From the NCBI GenBank assembly GCA_002349055.1, contig DECD01000016.1, positions 56,523 to 82,108 on the forward strand: a DNA stretch of 25,586 nucleotides, in the 5' to 3' direction. Under the pieces are notes generated by a model. The model made no database searches and was not told the DNA's origin. It saw nothing but the letters and a program-made list of their open reading frames with translations. A program made the translations under genes and the position numbers. The first letter of the stretch is position 1, and each line of letters opens with the position of its first letter. This document shows, in pieces, positions 1-7,310 of this stretch. The stretch comes from Bacteroidales bacterium UBA2939 (GTDB taxonomy: Bacteria; Bacteroidota; Bacteroidia; Bacteroidales; P3).

Positions 1-31
1 ACTAGGAATGAGGTAGTTAGAAAGCACAAAT

Positions 32-64
32 AAACCGCGATTTTTGAGAAAATCGCGGTTTTTT
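32..64 (-). terminator. Intrinsic terminator of the efflux operon (bidirectional)
   Basis: A perfect 13-bp stem (32-44 pairs with 49-61, core CCGCGATTTT) closes a 4-nt loop. T-rich sequence follows it on both strands: TTTATTT when read on the minus strand, and a T run at 59-64 on the plus strand. It begins 27 bp past the stop of the PII-like gene, so it most likely ends the minus-strand efflux transcript. It could also stop a plus-strand transcript arriving from outside the window. Confidence 0.85.
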
Positions 65-90
65 GACAAGAGATTATAACTCTTTGGTAA

Positions 91-384
91 TTAGACCATT
101 TGTTCAATATTCCAGACGAATGCCCGGATTCCGACCTCTTCATTGCGTTTGTCGAGTTTGCGGACGGAGAGGAGGAGGTCGTCGACCTTATCGTCCTCGA
201 CCACGGTCATGATGGCGTTGTTGAGTTCGGGCCAGGTGTGGGTGCCGCGGTGCGGGTCGCCGACCTCGTGGCCACGGCCTTGCACGTTCTCCCAGAAGGT
301 GAAGCCGCGGATGCCGAGGGTGTCGAGCATGTACTCCACACGCTCGTTGTTGGCCTGGTTGTATACTATCATTACACTTTTCAT
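91..384 (-). CDS. PII-like, PG0541-type transporter-associated protein
   Basis: This 97-residue protein has no signal peptide and no membrane segment. Its composition and order (MKSVMIVYNQ start, central GRGHEVGDPHRGTHTWPELNN, then MTVVEDDKVDDLLLSVRKL) match the small PII-like ferredoxin-fold proteins that sit next to RND transporters in Bacteroidota, known as the PG0541 family. Canonical PII proteins are homotrimers that sense ATP, ADP, 2-oxoglutarate or other ligands; the ligand of this family is not known to me. It is the last gene of the efflux operon, 36 bp after the RND pump gene and just before the terminator. That position suggests it monitors or adjusts the pump (inference). The family call rests on sequence resemblance plus context. 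Confidence 0.8.
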   Translation of the reverse strand: MKSVMIVYNQANNERVEYMLDTLGIRGFTFWENVQGRGHEVGDPHRGTHTWPELNNAIMTVVEDDKVDDLLLSVRKLDKRNEEVGIRAFVWNIEQMV

Positions 385-420
385 TGCTTATCCAGTTCTA
401 TGTTTCTCACTATGATTATT

Positions 421-3400
421 TTATTCAGCGGTGTTCGATTCATCCAATTGGATGTTCATGAATACGAATTTCTTGCGTTCCTTCTCCTTCTTCTCGATGT
501 CGCCGCGGCGGTTGAAGACGCCGTAGAGTACGGGGACGATGATGAGGGTGATGAAGGTGGAGACCGTGAGGCCGCCGATGACCACGAGGCCCATGGTGGT
601 CCATATTTCGGAGCCCTCGGAGGTAGAGGTGGCCATGGGTATCATGCCGAGGATGGTGGTGAAGGCGGTCATCAACACCGGGCGCAGACGGCTCTGGCCG
701 CTGATGGCGATGGCCTCGTTGAGGGCGATGCCGCGTTCGCGCATGAGGTTGATGTAGTCGACCAGCACGATACCGTTCTTGACCACGATACCGATGAGGA
801 GGATGAGGCCGAGGAGGCCCACCATGTCGATGTTGTTGCCGGTGAAGAACATCATGAGCACCACGCCGCTGATGGCGAAGGGGATGGAGAACATGATGAT
901 GAAGGGCTTGGAGAAGGACTCGAACTGCGAGGCCATGACGATGTAGACGAGCATGAGGATGAGCATGCCGAGGACGAGCATGTCGCGGCTGGAATCCTGC
1001 TGGTCCTTGTAGTTACCGGCGAGGGCGACGTGGATTTCGGAGGGCATCTCCATCTGGTCGATTTCCTTCTGCACGCTCTGAGCCAGCTCCTGGAGCGAAG
1101 TGTTGAAGGGCATGACGGTGAGGGTGAGGTAGCGCTGGCGGTTCTTGCGCTCGATGGTGGGCGGGCACCAGTATTCCTCGACCTTGGCCACCTCTTCGAG
1201 CTTGATAATCTTGCCGGTAGCAGTGGGGAGGGAGAGTTGCTCGATGTCGGAGATGGAGGAGCGGTACTCCTCGCGGAGACGGACGACGATGTTGTACTCC
1301 TCGCCGTCCTCCTTGAGGTATCCGGCGGCCATGCCGTTGACGCGGTTGCGGACATACATGGCCACGGCGGAGCCGGTGAGGCCGTGGAGGGCCAGTTTCT
1401 GCTTGTCGAAGGTGATCTTGAGTTCGGCGCGGTCCTCGTCGCGGGAGACTTTGGTGTCGCGGGCGCCGGGGACGTTCTGCTCGACGCGCTTCTTCAGTTC
1501 CTGGGTGAAGCGTGTGGTTTGGTCGAAGTCGTAGCCGTAGATTTCGACCGAGAGGGAGTTCTGGCCGCCCATTCCCATGCCGCCCTGGTTGACTTGGTAG
1601 TTGACCAGTTCGGGGTATTCGGCGAAGCATTGGCGCAGCTGTTCCTGCATCTGGAAGATGGTGATGTCGCGGTCGTACTTCTTGGTGGTGCGGATGGTCA
1701 TGGAGATCTTGTTGTTGGTGGTGGAGTTGAAGAGGGCTGCGAAGCCGGCATCGTCGTTGGAACCTGCCGAGGTGGAGACCACGAGGACGTCCTTGCCGAG
1801 GATGCGGTAGATGTCTTCTTCCATGTGGCGGGCGGTCTTGAGGGTCTCCTCGATGCGGGTGCCGCGTTGCAGCTCGGCGCTGACAGAGATTTGTCCGTTG
1901 TCCTGCTCCTTCATGAAGTCCATACCTATTTTGCCGGTGGCCATGGGAATGATTGTGACAACGAAGAAGGCAAGGGCGATGAGGAGGGTGGTCTTTTTGT
2001 GCTTGAGGCACCAGCGAAGGAGGTTGGCATAGGCGCTGTCGACGGCGTTGAAGGCATGGATGACGAAGCGGTTGTAGAAGGATTTCTCTTTCTTGCGCTG
2101 GTATTCCTCCTCGTCCTCCTTTTTGAAGAAGAAGGGGCGCTCCTTGAGCATCTTGCTCGAGAGCATGGGGATGAGGGTGATGGCGGCGCTGGTGGAGACG
2201 CAGACCACGATGGTGATGATCCAGCCCATCTCCTTCATGAAGATGCCAATCATGCCGGGCAGCATGGTCAGCGGCACGAACACGGCCACAAGTACCAAGG
2301 TGGTGGCGATGACGGAGGTCCACACCTCGTTGGTGGCGCAGATGGCGGCCTCGCGCGGGTTCTCGCCGCGGTCGATATGCTTGGAGATGTTTTCGAGGAC
2401 CACGATGGCATCGTCGACCACCATACCGATGGCCACGGTAAGCGAGGCCAGGGAGATGATGTTCAGCGAGCTGTCGGCAACGAGGAGGTAGATGAACGAG
2501 GTGACGAGCGAGATGGGGATGGTGAGTGCGATGATGACGGTGGAACGCCAGTTGCCCAGGAAGACGAGCACCACGAGGACCACGAAGAGGAGAGCGTAGA
2601 AGATACTCTCGGAGAGGCCGTTGATGGCGTTGACAATTTCCTCGGAACCATCGCGGATGAGGGTGATTTCGATGTCGGGAGGCAGGGTCTTCTGGATGCG
2701 CTCCATCTCGGCCTTCACCTGACGGGCAATCTCAACGGTGTTGGCGCCGGTCTGTTTGGAGATGATGATGCGGGCGCCGTCGTGGCCGTTGATTTTCTCG
2801 TCGAGCGAGAGGTCCTTGATGGTGTCGCGCACGGTGGCGAGGTCGCGCACAAAGACCTGCTTGCCGGTGAGGGTCGTGAAGACGGCGATGTCGGCAATCT
2901 CGGAGCTTTCGACATACTCGCCTTTGACGCGCATCTGGTACTGCTCCTTGCCCATTTTGACGGTGCCGGAGGCAAGGTCGAGGTTGTTGGCCGAGATGGC
3001 GTTGCCCACCTGCTCGACACTAAGTCCGTAGGCATCGAGCTGTTTGGGGTCGAGGTCGATATAGACATAGCGCTGCGGGGCACCGGAGACTGTAAGGTTG
3101 CCGATGCCGTCGATGCGGTTGAGCTCGTTGACGACATTGTCCTCGAGGATGCGGTCGAGTCCCGAATAGCTCTCCTTGGCGGTGACACCGTAAATCATGA
3201 CGGGCATGGCCGAGGAGTTGAGCTTCAGAATCATGGGACGCGACACTCCGTCGGGCAGGTTGTCGAAAATCAGGTCGACGTAGGAGCGTATGTCGTTCAA
3301 TGCTTCGTCGATATTCTCGCCCCACTCGAACTCGAGGGTGACGACGGAGATGTTGTCCTTCGAGGTGGAGGTGATGTTTTTCAGTCCGTCGACGGAGTTG

Positions 3401-3612
3401 AGCGAGTTTTCGATGATTTTGGTGATGTTGGTCTCGATGTCGCTGGCGTTGGCACCGGCGTAGGTGGTCATCACGGTGACGTAGGGCGGGTCCATCTCGG
3501 GCATCTGGTCGATAGGCAGACGCATGAGGGAGAAGAGACCCAGCACGATGACGGCCACAAAGACCAGTCCCGTGGTGATGGGTTTATTGATAGCGGTTTT
3601 GTAAATTGCCAT
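421..3612 (-). CDS. RND efflux pump, inner-membrane permease (AcrB/HAE1 family)
   Basis: At 1063 residues this is full length for the family. It is a proton-driven inner-membrane exporter that forms a tripartite pump with the adaptor and TolC-type channel encoded just upstream. The N-terminal helix (about residues 9-29) leads into a PTMPEMDPP-like segment (QMPEMDPPYV). Helices flank two large periplasmic loops. The proton-relay motif GMVVDDAIVV puts the acidic pair at D400-D401, and the matching lysine is near residue 945 in GIVVKNGIVLVDY. A charged cytoplasmic linker (KKEDEEEYQRKKEK) separates the halves. The start at 3612 fits the family's short N terminus before the first helix. The substrate, whether drug, bile salt or other hydrophobic compound, cannot be read from sequence. 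The 55-bp gap upstream holds a 10-nt repeat tract. Confidence 0.95.
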   Translation of the reverse strand: MAIYKTAINKPITTGLVFVAVIVLGLFSLMRLPIDQMPEMDPPYVTVMTTYAGANASDIETNITKIIENSLNSVDGLKNITSTSKDNISVVTLEFEWGENIDEALNDIRSYVDLIFDNLPDGVSRPMILKLNSSAMPVMIYGVTAKESYSGLDRILEDNVVNELNRIDGIGNLTVSGAPQRYVYIDLDPKQLDAYGLSVEQVGNAISANNLDLASGTVKMGKEQYQMRVKGEYVESSEIADIAVFTTLTGKQVFVRDLATVRDTIKDLSLDEKINGHDGARIIISKQTGANTVEIARQVKAEMERIQKTLPPDIEITLIRDGSEEIVNAINGLSESIFYALLFVVLVVLVFLGNWRSTVIIALTIPISLVTSFIYLLVADSSLNIISLASLTVAIGMVVDDAIVVLENISKHIDRGENPREAAICATNEVWTSVIATTLVLVAVFVPLTMLPGMIGIFMKEMGWIITIVVCVSTSAAITLIPMLSSKMLKERPFFFKKEDEEEYQRKKEKSFYNRFVIHAFNAVDSAYANLLRWCLKHKKTTLLIALAFFVVTIIPMATGKIGMDFMKEQDNGQISVSAELQRGTRIEETLKTARHMEEDIYRILGKDVLVVSTSAGSNDDAGFAALFNSTTNNKISMTIRTTKKYDRDITIFQMQEQLRQCFAEYPELVNYQVNQGGMGMGGQNSLSVEIYGYDFDQTTRFTQELKKRVEQNVPGARDTKVSRDEDRAELKITFDKQKLALHGLTGSAVAMYVRNRVNGMAAGYLKEDGEEYNIVVRLREEYRSSISDIEQLSLPTATGKIIKLEEVAKVEEYWCPPTIERKNRQRYLTLTVMPFNTSLQELAQSVQKEIDQMEMPSEIHVALAGNYKDQQDSSRDMLVLGMLILMLVYIVMASQFESFSKPFIIMFSIPFAISGVVLMMFFTGNNIDMVGLLGLILLIGIVVKNGIVLVDYINLMRERGIALNEAIAISGQSRLRPVLMTAFTTILGMIPMATSTSEGSEIWTTMGLVVIGGLTVSTFITLIIVPVLYGVFNRRGDIEKKEKERKKFVFMNIQLDESNTAE

Positions 3613-3625
3613 AATCTTTATTTTT

Positions 3626-3667
3626 AGGTTCTCCTAGGTTTCCCTAGGATGTCCCAGGTTTTCCTGG
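3626..3667. repeat. 10-nt periodic tandem tract between adaptor and pump genes
   Basis: Four 10-nt units start at 3626, 3636, 3646 and 3656, each opening with AGG and ending in TCCT, CCCT or TCCC; a partial fifth follows. On the coding strand the units create CCTAGG palindromes and a small CCAGG/CCTGG hairpin directly upstream of the pump start codon. The tract fills most of a 55-bp gap in an operon whose other gaps near it are 2 and 6 bp. Confidence 0.8.
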
Positions 3668-4699
3668 TTATTCAACAATCTCAAGTTTGTCTCCGTCAAC
3701 CAGTCTTGCCTGGCCGGTGACGACGAGGCGGTCGCCGGCTTTGATGGCTCCGGCCTCAACGGGGATGACCTCGATGCGGTCGTCGAAGCGCTGGCCGAGG
3801 GTGACGGCCACGCGGCGGGCTTGGTTGCCGTCGGCCACGAAGACATAACGGTCGTTCGAGCCGGTGAGCTTCAGCACGCTCTGGTAGGGCACCACGATGG
3901 CGTCGACCTCACCCACGCCGAGGCTGGCACGGACATACATGCCGGGACGAATTTTCTCGCCGCTGTTGGAGATGTTGAGCTTGGCCTGAAAGGTGTGGCT
4001 CTGTGGGTCGATGGTGGGGTAGACAATCTCGATGGTGGCGGGGAAGGTCTGGTCGGGGTAGATGTCGCTCTCGATGTCGAGCTTCATGCCGTTGTGCACG
4101 AGGGGGAAATAGGTCTCGGGGATGTTGATGATGGCCTTGAGGCGGTTGATTTGGGTCAGCGTGAGGATGGGCTGGCCGGCATACATCTCGCCGTCCTCGT
4201 AGTTCTTGGCGCTGATGACGCCGGCGAACTGGGCTTTGACAAAAGTGTTCTCGTTGAGGAAACGCTCGTTTTCCACCAATTGGTCGTAGCCGGCCTTGGT
4301 CTGGTCGTAGACCTGCTGGCTGACGGAACCGCTGGCCTTGAGGGCGGTGACGCGGTCGAGCTCGGTCTTGGTACTGGCGAGGTTGATGCGGGTGGTGTTG
4401 AGCTGGGTCTGGTCCATGCGGACGAGCATGGAGCCTTTCTGCACGCGGGTTCCCACCTCGACATAGATGTGTTCGATGTGGCCGGTGACCGACGGGGCAA
4501 TGTTCATGGTCTCGTAGCCCTCGAGGGTGGAGGAAAGGGTGAGGGTCTTGGAGATGCGCTCGCTCTGGAGGGTGAGCACCTTGACCTTCTCGGCCTCTTT
4601 CTTGGTGGTGGTGGCAGCTTTGTCGCCACCTTTGCCGCCGCAGGCCACCATAGAGAGGGCGGCAAGGGCGATGACTGCAATTCTGAAGTACTTGTTCAT
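3668..4699 (-). CDS. RND efflux periplasmic adaptor lipoprotein (AcrA/MexA family)
   Basis: This 343-residue protein is the membrane-fusion component that bridges the RND pump and the outer-membrane channel. It starts with a lipoprotein signal ending in LSMVAC, so lipidation at C20 would anchor it. A lipoyl-like half follows (VTGHIEHIYVEVGTRVQKG, about residues 70-90), then a coiled hairpin (about 95-145), the second lipoyl half (FVKAQFAGVISA), a beta-barrel domain (KLDIESDIYP onward) and the membrane-proximal domain (VPYQSVLKL to the end). It lies 6 bp after the channel gene and 55 bp before the pump gene. Length and domain order are normal for the family, so it is probably functional. Confidence 0.94.
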   Translation of the reverse strand: MNKYFRIAVIALAALSMVACGGKGGDKAATTTKKEAEKVKVLTLQSERISKTLTLSSTLEGYETMNIAPSVTGHIEHIYVEVGTRVQKGSMLVRMDQTQLNTTRINLASTKTELDRVTALKASGSVSQQVYDQTKAGYDQLVENERFLNENTFVKAQFAGVISAKNYEDGEMYAGQPILTLTQINRLKAIINIPETYFPLVHNGMKLDIESDIYPDQTFPATIEIVYPTIDPQSHTFQAKLNISNSGEKIRPGMYVRASLGVGEVDAIVVPYQSVLKLTGSNDRYVFVADGNQARRVAVTLGQRFDDRIEVIPVEAGAIKAGDRLVVTGQARLVDGDKLEIVE

Positions 4700-4705
4700 A
4701 TCGTA

Positions 4706-6100
4706 TTATTGTTTATTCAAAAGGTTTTCTAATGCTGTCTGTGCCGAGATGACGTTCATCACTGCCTGGATGTAGTTGCTCTGGGCGGCGATGATGTCGT
4801 TGGACGAGGTGGTGACCTCGAGGCTCGAGGCTCGGCCGTATTTGTATTTCTCGCTCACGTTGGCGAAGACGCGCTGGGTGACCTCGAGGTTGCGGCTCTG
4901 TATGTCGTAGTTCTCGAGGGCGGTGACAAGGTCGTATTGCAGCTGGTTGAACTGCACACGCAAGCCGTCTTCTGCCTGGCGACGGGAGTTGGCAGTCTCC
5001 TGCTGGGCAATCTTGGCACTCTTGACGGAGGCGTAGCGGGTGCCGGAAGAGAGCAACGGCATGCTGATGCTGGCGCCGATCATGTTCGGCGGGGTCATGT
5101 TGAATCCCTCGTCCTTGCCGAAGTAGGTCTTGGCGCTGTACTGATAGTAGGCTGAAATGGTGGGCAGGAAGTCCATCCATGCCATGTTGACTTGACGGGT
5201 GGCCAGTTCTTCGTTCTTGGCCAGGAGCTGGTAGTTGTAGTTGTTCTCGATGTGGAAGGGTGTGTTTAGGATGGAGGCAGCTCCTTCGATACTGAGGATG
5301 TCATCGATGGGGGTGGTGAGTTCGACAGTGCTGTTCACGTCGGCACCCAGTTGGAGCAACAGTGAGTTGCGGAGCATCTGTAGCGAACGCTTGGTACTGT
5401 TGATGCTGCTCTTCATGGAAGCCACCTGCACCTGCAACTTGTCGGCATCCACCTGTTCGGCGGCACCCACGTTGACGGCTGCCTGGCTGGTAGAGGCGAG
5501 GCTCTCGAGGTTGGCAAGGCTGGAGTCCAGCAGGCCCACGGTCTGCTCCATCACCAGAATGCTCACGTAGACGTTCTTCACCTGCGAGCGGGTCTGCTGC
5601 TCGGTCTGCTGGCGCGAGAGGTCGGTCATCTCAAGGGCCAGTTTCTGCATCATGGTACCGACAACCTGAGCTCCCGAAAGGGCCACGGCAGCCGTGAGGC
5701 TGAAGGTGCCGCTGGGGTTCATGGCGATACCGCCCCCCGACGAGGTGTTGCTGCTGCCGCTCGAAGGGAAGGAAATGGGCATGGTCACGCCTCCGATGGT
5801 CACCGAATCGGGCATCATCGACATCATTGACCCTCCGCCGCCAAAGTTCATCGTGTAGCCGCACATGTTCTGGTAGTCGAAGCCTGCCTTCACCGACGGC
5901 AGCATGGAAGAGAGTGTCTTCCAACGTTCCATCTCGGCCTTCTTCACTTCGAGGTCGGCGTTCTTCATCGTGGCGTTGTGCTCGACGGCATACTGCTGGG
6001 CCTCATCGAGACTCAGGCGCAGGGTTTGCTGTGCCGTGGCCGTCAGCCCCAGCGCCGCGAGGACAAGTGCTAATGTCAGTTTTTTTAATGTCATTGTCAT
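4706..6100 (-). CDS. TolC-type outer-membrane efflux channel
   Basis: This 464-residue protein has a cleavable signal peptide (about residues 1-23, cleavage near TATAQ/Q) followed by two alternating helical and beta repeats typical of outer-membrane efflux proteins (LSLDEAQQYAVEHNATMKNADLEVKKAEMERW, and a second copy near residues 260-420). The second repeat ends in the conserved YKYGRASSLEVTTSSNDI segment. A Gly/Ser/Met-rich stretch at about 82-130 (NFGGGGSMMSMMPDS and after) probably forms an extracellular loop of the barrel. It starts 2 bp after the TetR-type gene, which implies co-transcription. A second in-frame ATG two codons downstream is also possible, but both keep the signal peptide. 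Confidence 0.93.
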   Translation of the reverse strand: MTMTLKKLTLALVLAALGLTATAQQTLRLSLDEAQQYAVEHNATMKNADLEVKKAEMERWKTLSSMLPSVKAGFDYQNMCGYTMNFGGGGSMMSMMPDSVTIGGVTMPISFPSSGSSNTSSGGGIAMNPSGTFSLTAAVALSGAQVVGTMMQKLALEMTDLSRQQTEQQTRSQVKNVYVSILVMEQTVGLLDSSLANLESLASTSQAAVNVGAAEQVDADKLQVQVASMKSSINSTKRSLQMLRNSLLLQLGADVNSTVELTTPIDDILSIEGAASILNTPFHIENNYNYQLLAKNEELATRQVNMAWMDFLPTISAYYQYSAKTYFGKDEGFNMTPPNMIGASISMPLLSSGTRYASVKSAKIAQQETANSRRQAEDGLRVQFNQLQYDLVTALENYDIQSRNLEVTQRVFANVSEKYKYGRASSLEVTTSSNDIIAAQSNYIQAVMNVISAQTALENLLNKQ

Positions 6101-6102
6101 TA

Positions 6103-6768
6103 TTATTTATTGTTTCTTTTTCTTGGTGAGATGTCTCCTATACCCAAATCTTCGAGTATTTTGCGGAAGTGGGCCTCTTCTTTCTCATAACGTGCGATGG
6201 TGTCAACGGTCATGAGACCGCGCATGTAAGTGAAGCATATCTCGCTGGTGTAGCGTGCGTATTCACGGCTGTCGGCGACATCGGACATACGTCGTTGCTG
6301 CACAAGGTTGCAGATGAATTCTTCTGCCACCTCGATATCGGCGTCGGGACGCAGGTAGTTGTGCTGACGGACGTATTCGATGCCGTGGTGGATATAGGTA
6401 CGGAAAGACTCGGAGTGGATTTTGAAGAATCGGTTGTGGATTTCAGGGTAGCAGCGTTCGGAGTCTTCGATGAGGTGGTGGTAGCTGTGGTTGACGATGG
6501 CATTGGCGCGAATCATATACATGGCCACCAGAAGAGGCTCGTCGACCTTGTGGAAGATTTGGTGGTGAAGGGATTCTATTTCATCGTGGACGCGCATAAG
6601 GCATTCCGACAACAGTTCCTCCTTGTTGGCAAAGGTCTCGTACAAGGTGCGCTTGGAGATGTGCATCGAGGTGGCGATATCGTCCATCGTCACGCCTTTG
6701 CACCCGCGCGTATTAAACAACTGGAGGGCTGTTTCTACGATTTTTTCTTTGTTGTCTTCTGTTCCCAT
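6103..6768 (-). CDS. TetR/AcrR-family transcriptional regulator
   Basis: This is a 221-residue regulator. The N-terminal TetR DNA-binding domain covers about residues 8-55, with the helix-turn-helix in VTMDDIATSMHISKRTLYETF and the usual NKEELL after it. The C-terminal ligand and dimerisation region (about 60-210) is variable and helical. As the first gene of the efflux operon, 2 bp before the TolC gene, it probably represses its own promoter and the whole pump operon until an inducer binds (inference from family and context). A perfect inverted repeat at 6784-6806 is a candidate operator. The C terminus is basic (PRKRNNK). Confidence 0.92.
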   Translation of the reverse strand: MGTEDNKEKIVETALQLFNTRGCKGVTMDDIATSMHISKRTLYETFANKEELLSECLMRVHDEIESLHHQIFHKVDEPLLVAMYMIRANAIVNHSYHHLIEDSERCYPEIHNRFFKIHSESFRTYIHHGIEYVRQHNYLRPDADIEVAEEFICNLVQQRRMSDVADSREYARYTSEICFTYMRGLMTVDTIARYEKEEAHFRKILEDLGIGDISPRKRNNK

Positions 6769-6783
6769 TTATCTGTAAGTTTC

Positions 6784-6806
6784 TGTTTGTTAATAATAAA
6801 CAAACA
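6784..6806 (-). promoter_or_regulatory. Candidate TetR operator (inverted repeat)
   Basis: TGTTTGTT at 6784-6791 and AACAAACA at 6799-6806 are perfect 8-bp arms around a 7-bp AT spacer. The site lies 15 bp upstream of the TetR-type start codon and about 35 bp downstream of the -7 box, in the expected 5' leader. Operator function is inferred; binding in the leader would block elongation or promoter clearance. Confidence 0.5.
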
Positions 6807-6840
6807 AACATCGCTTCCCGCACAAGGCGAAAAAGCGATG

Positions 6841-6848
6841 CAAAGATA
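6841..6848 (-). promoter_or_regulatory. Bacteroidota -7 box for the efflux operon
   Basis: The minus strand reads TATCTTTG, a perfect match to the Bacteroidota TAnnTTTG box, followed by CA. It lies 72 bp upstream of the TetR-type start codon. Upstream sequence is T-rich, but I see no clean TTTG -33 element at the expected 19-21 bp. The surrounding TGCAAAGATACGA also occurs at 11683 and, except for the last two bases, at 17990. Confidence 0.7.
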
Positions 6849-6880
6849 CGAATAAAACTAAAAAAACTAAAAAAGTTTTC

Positions 6881-6904
6881 TAAGTTTTCTGTTAAAAAAA
6901 CTTA
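6881..6904 (-). terminator. Possible weak terminator of yajC
   Basis: TAAGTTTT at 6881-6888 and AAAACTTA at 6897-6904 form an 8-bp AT-rich stem. Read from yajC on the minus strand it is followed by two T runs. The stem is weak because it contains only one G-C pair. Confidence 0.35.
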
Positions 6905-6908
6905 ACCG

Positions 6909-7205
6909 TTATTTCTCCTTATGTTCGGGGATGGGCTGGAGGGTGCCAATCTGCACTTTCATGCGGGCGCCGGGAGCGGCTTCGACGGTGGCCATCGAGC
7001 CTTCGCGGCTGACGAAGGTGACGTGGATGCCACCGGCGGTCATCAGCTTGTCGCCTTTCTGAAGGCTGTCGCGGTAGGCCTGCTCTTTCTTGGCTTTCTG
7101 GCTCTGCGGGCGGATGAGGAAGAGGTAGAACACGGCTATCATCAGCACAATCATGATGCCGGTTTTCCAACCATTGGCGATGTCGAGGAGTATGAATTCA
7201 GTCAT
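6909..7205 (-). CDS. yajC: YajC, SecDF-associated preprotein translocase subunit
   Basis: This 98-residue protein is a single-pass inner-membrane protein that associates with SecDF and the SecYEG translocon. The helix spans about residues 15-32 (KTGIMIVLMIAVFYLFLI) and runs into the family signature RPQSQKAKKEQAYRDSLQKGDKL. A small beta-rich cytoplasmic domain follows (TAGGIHVTFVSREGS to VQIGTLQPI). The start at 7205 is chosen because the open frame continues far upstream only as the antisense of the murL-like gene, and because family members begin a few residues before the helix. It is divergent from murL across 105 bp and appears to be transcribed alone. Confidence 0.93.
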   Translation of the reverse strand: MTEFILLDIANGWKTGIMIVLMIAVFYLFLIRPQSQKAKKEQAYRDSLQKGDKLMTAGGIHVTFVSREGSMATVEAAPGARMKVQIGTLQPIPEHKEK

Positions 7206-7310
7206 TTTCTGTTCTTTTTTGTTGAAATTAATGTATGGAAAACGGCCTGTCGCCTTTTTTATTGCATGGATGGACAATATTTTTTTGCATGTGGCGTTAA
7301 AAGGATTAAT

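Noticed and set aside
100..3627. 1175-codon open frame on the plus strand
   Set aside because: It is the exact antisense of the RND pump and PII-like genes. It stays open because the true genes avoid TTA, CTA and TCA codons. Its translation is a His/Asp/Gly/Val-rich composition with no domain pattern.
7245..7262. Possible terminator hairpin between yajC and murL
   Set aside because: The stem is only about three base pairs before a T run, and the site is a divergent promoter region where no terminator is expected.
6921..7310. N-terminal extension of the murL frame
   Set aside because: The upstream part is antisense to yajC. The ATG at 7311 has an AGGA site at proper distance and the divergent yajC needs this region as its promoter.
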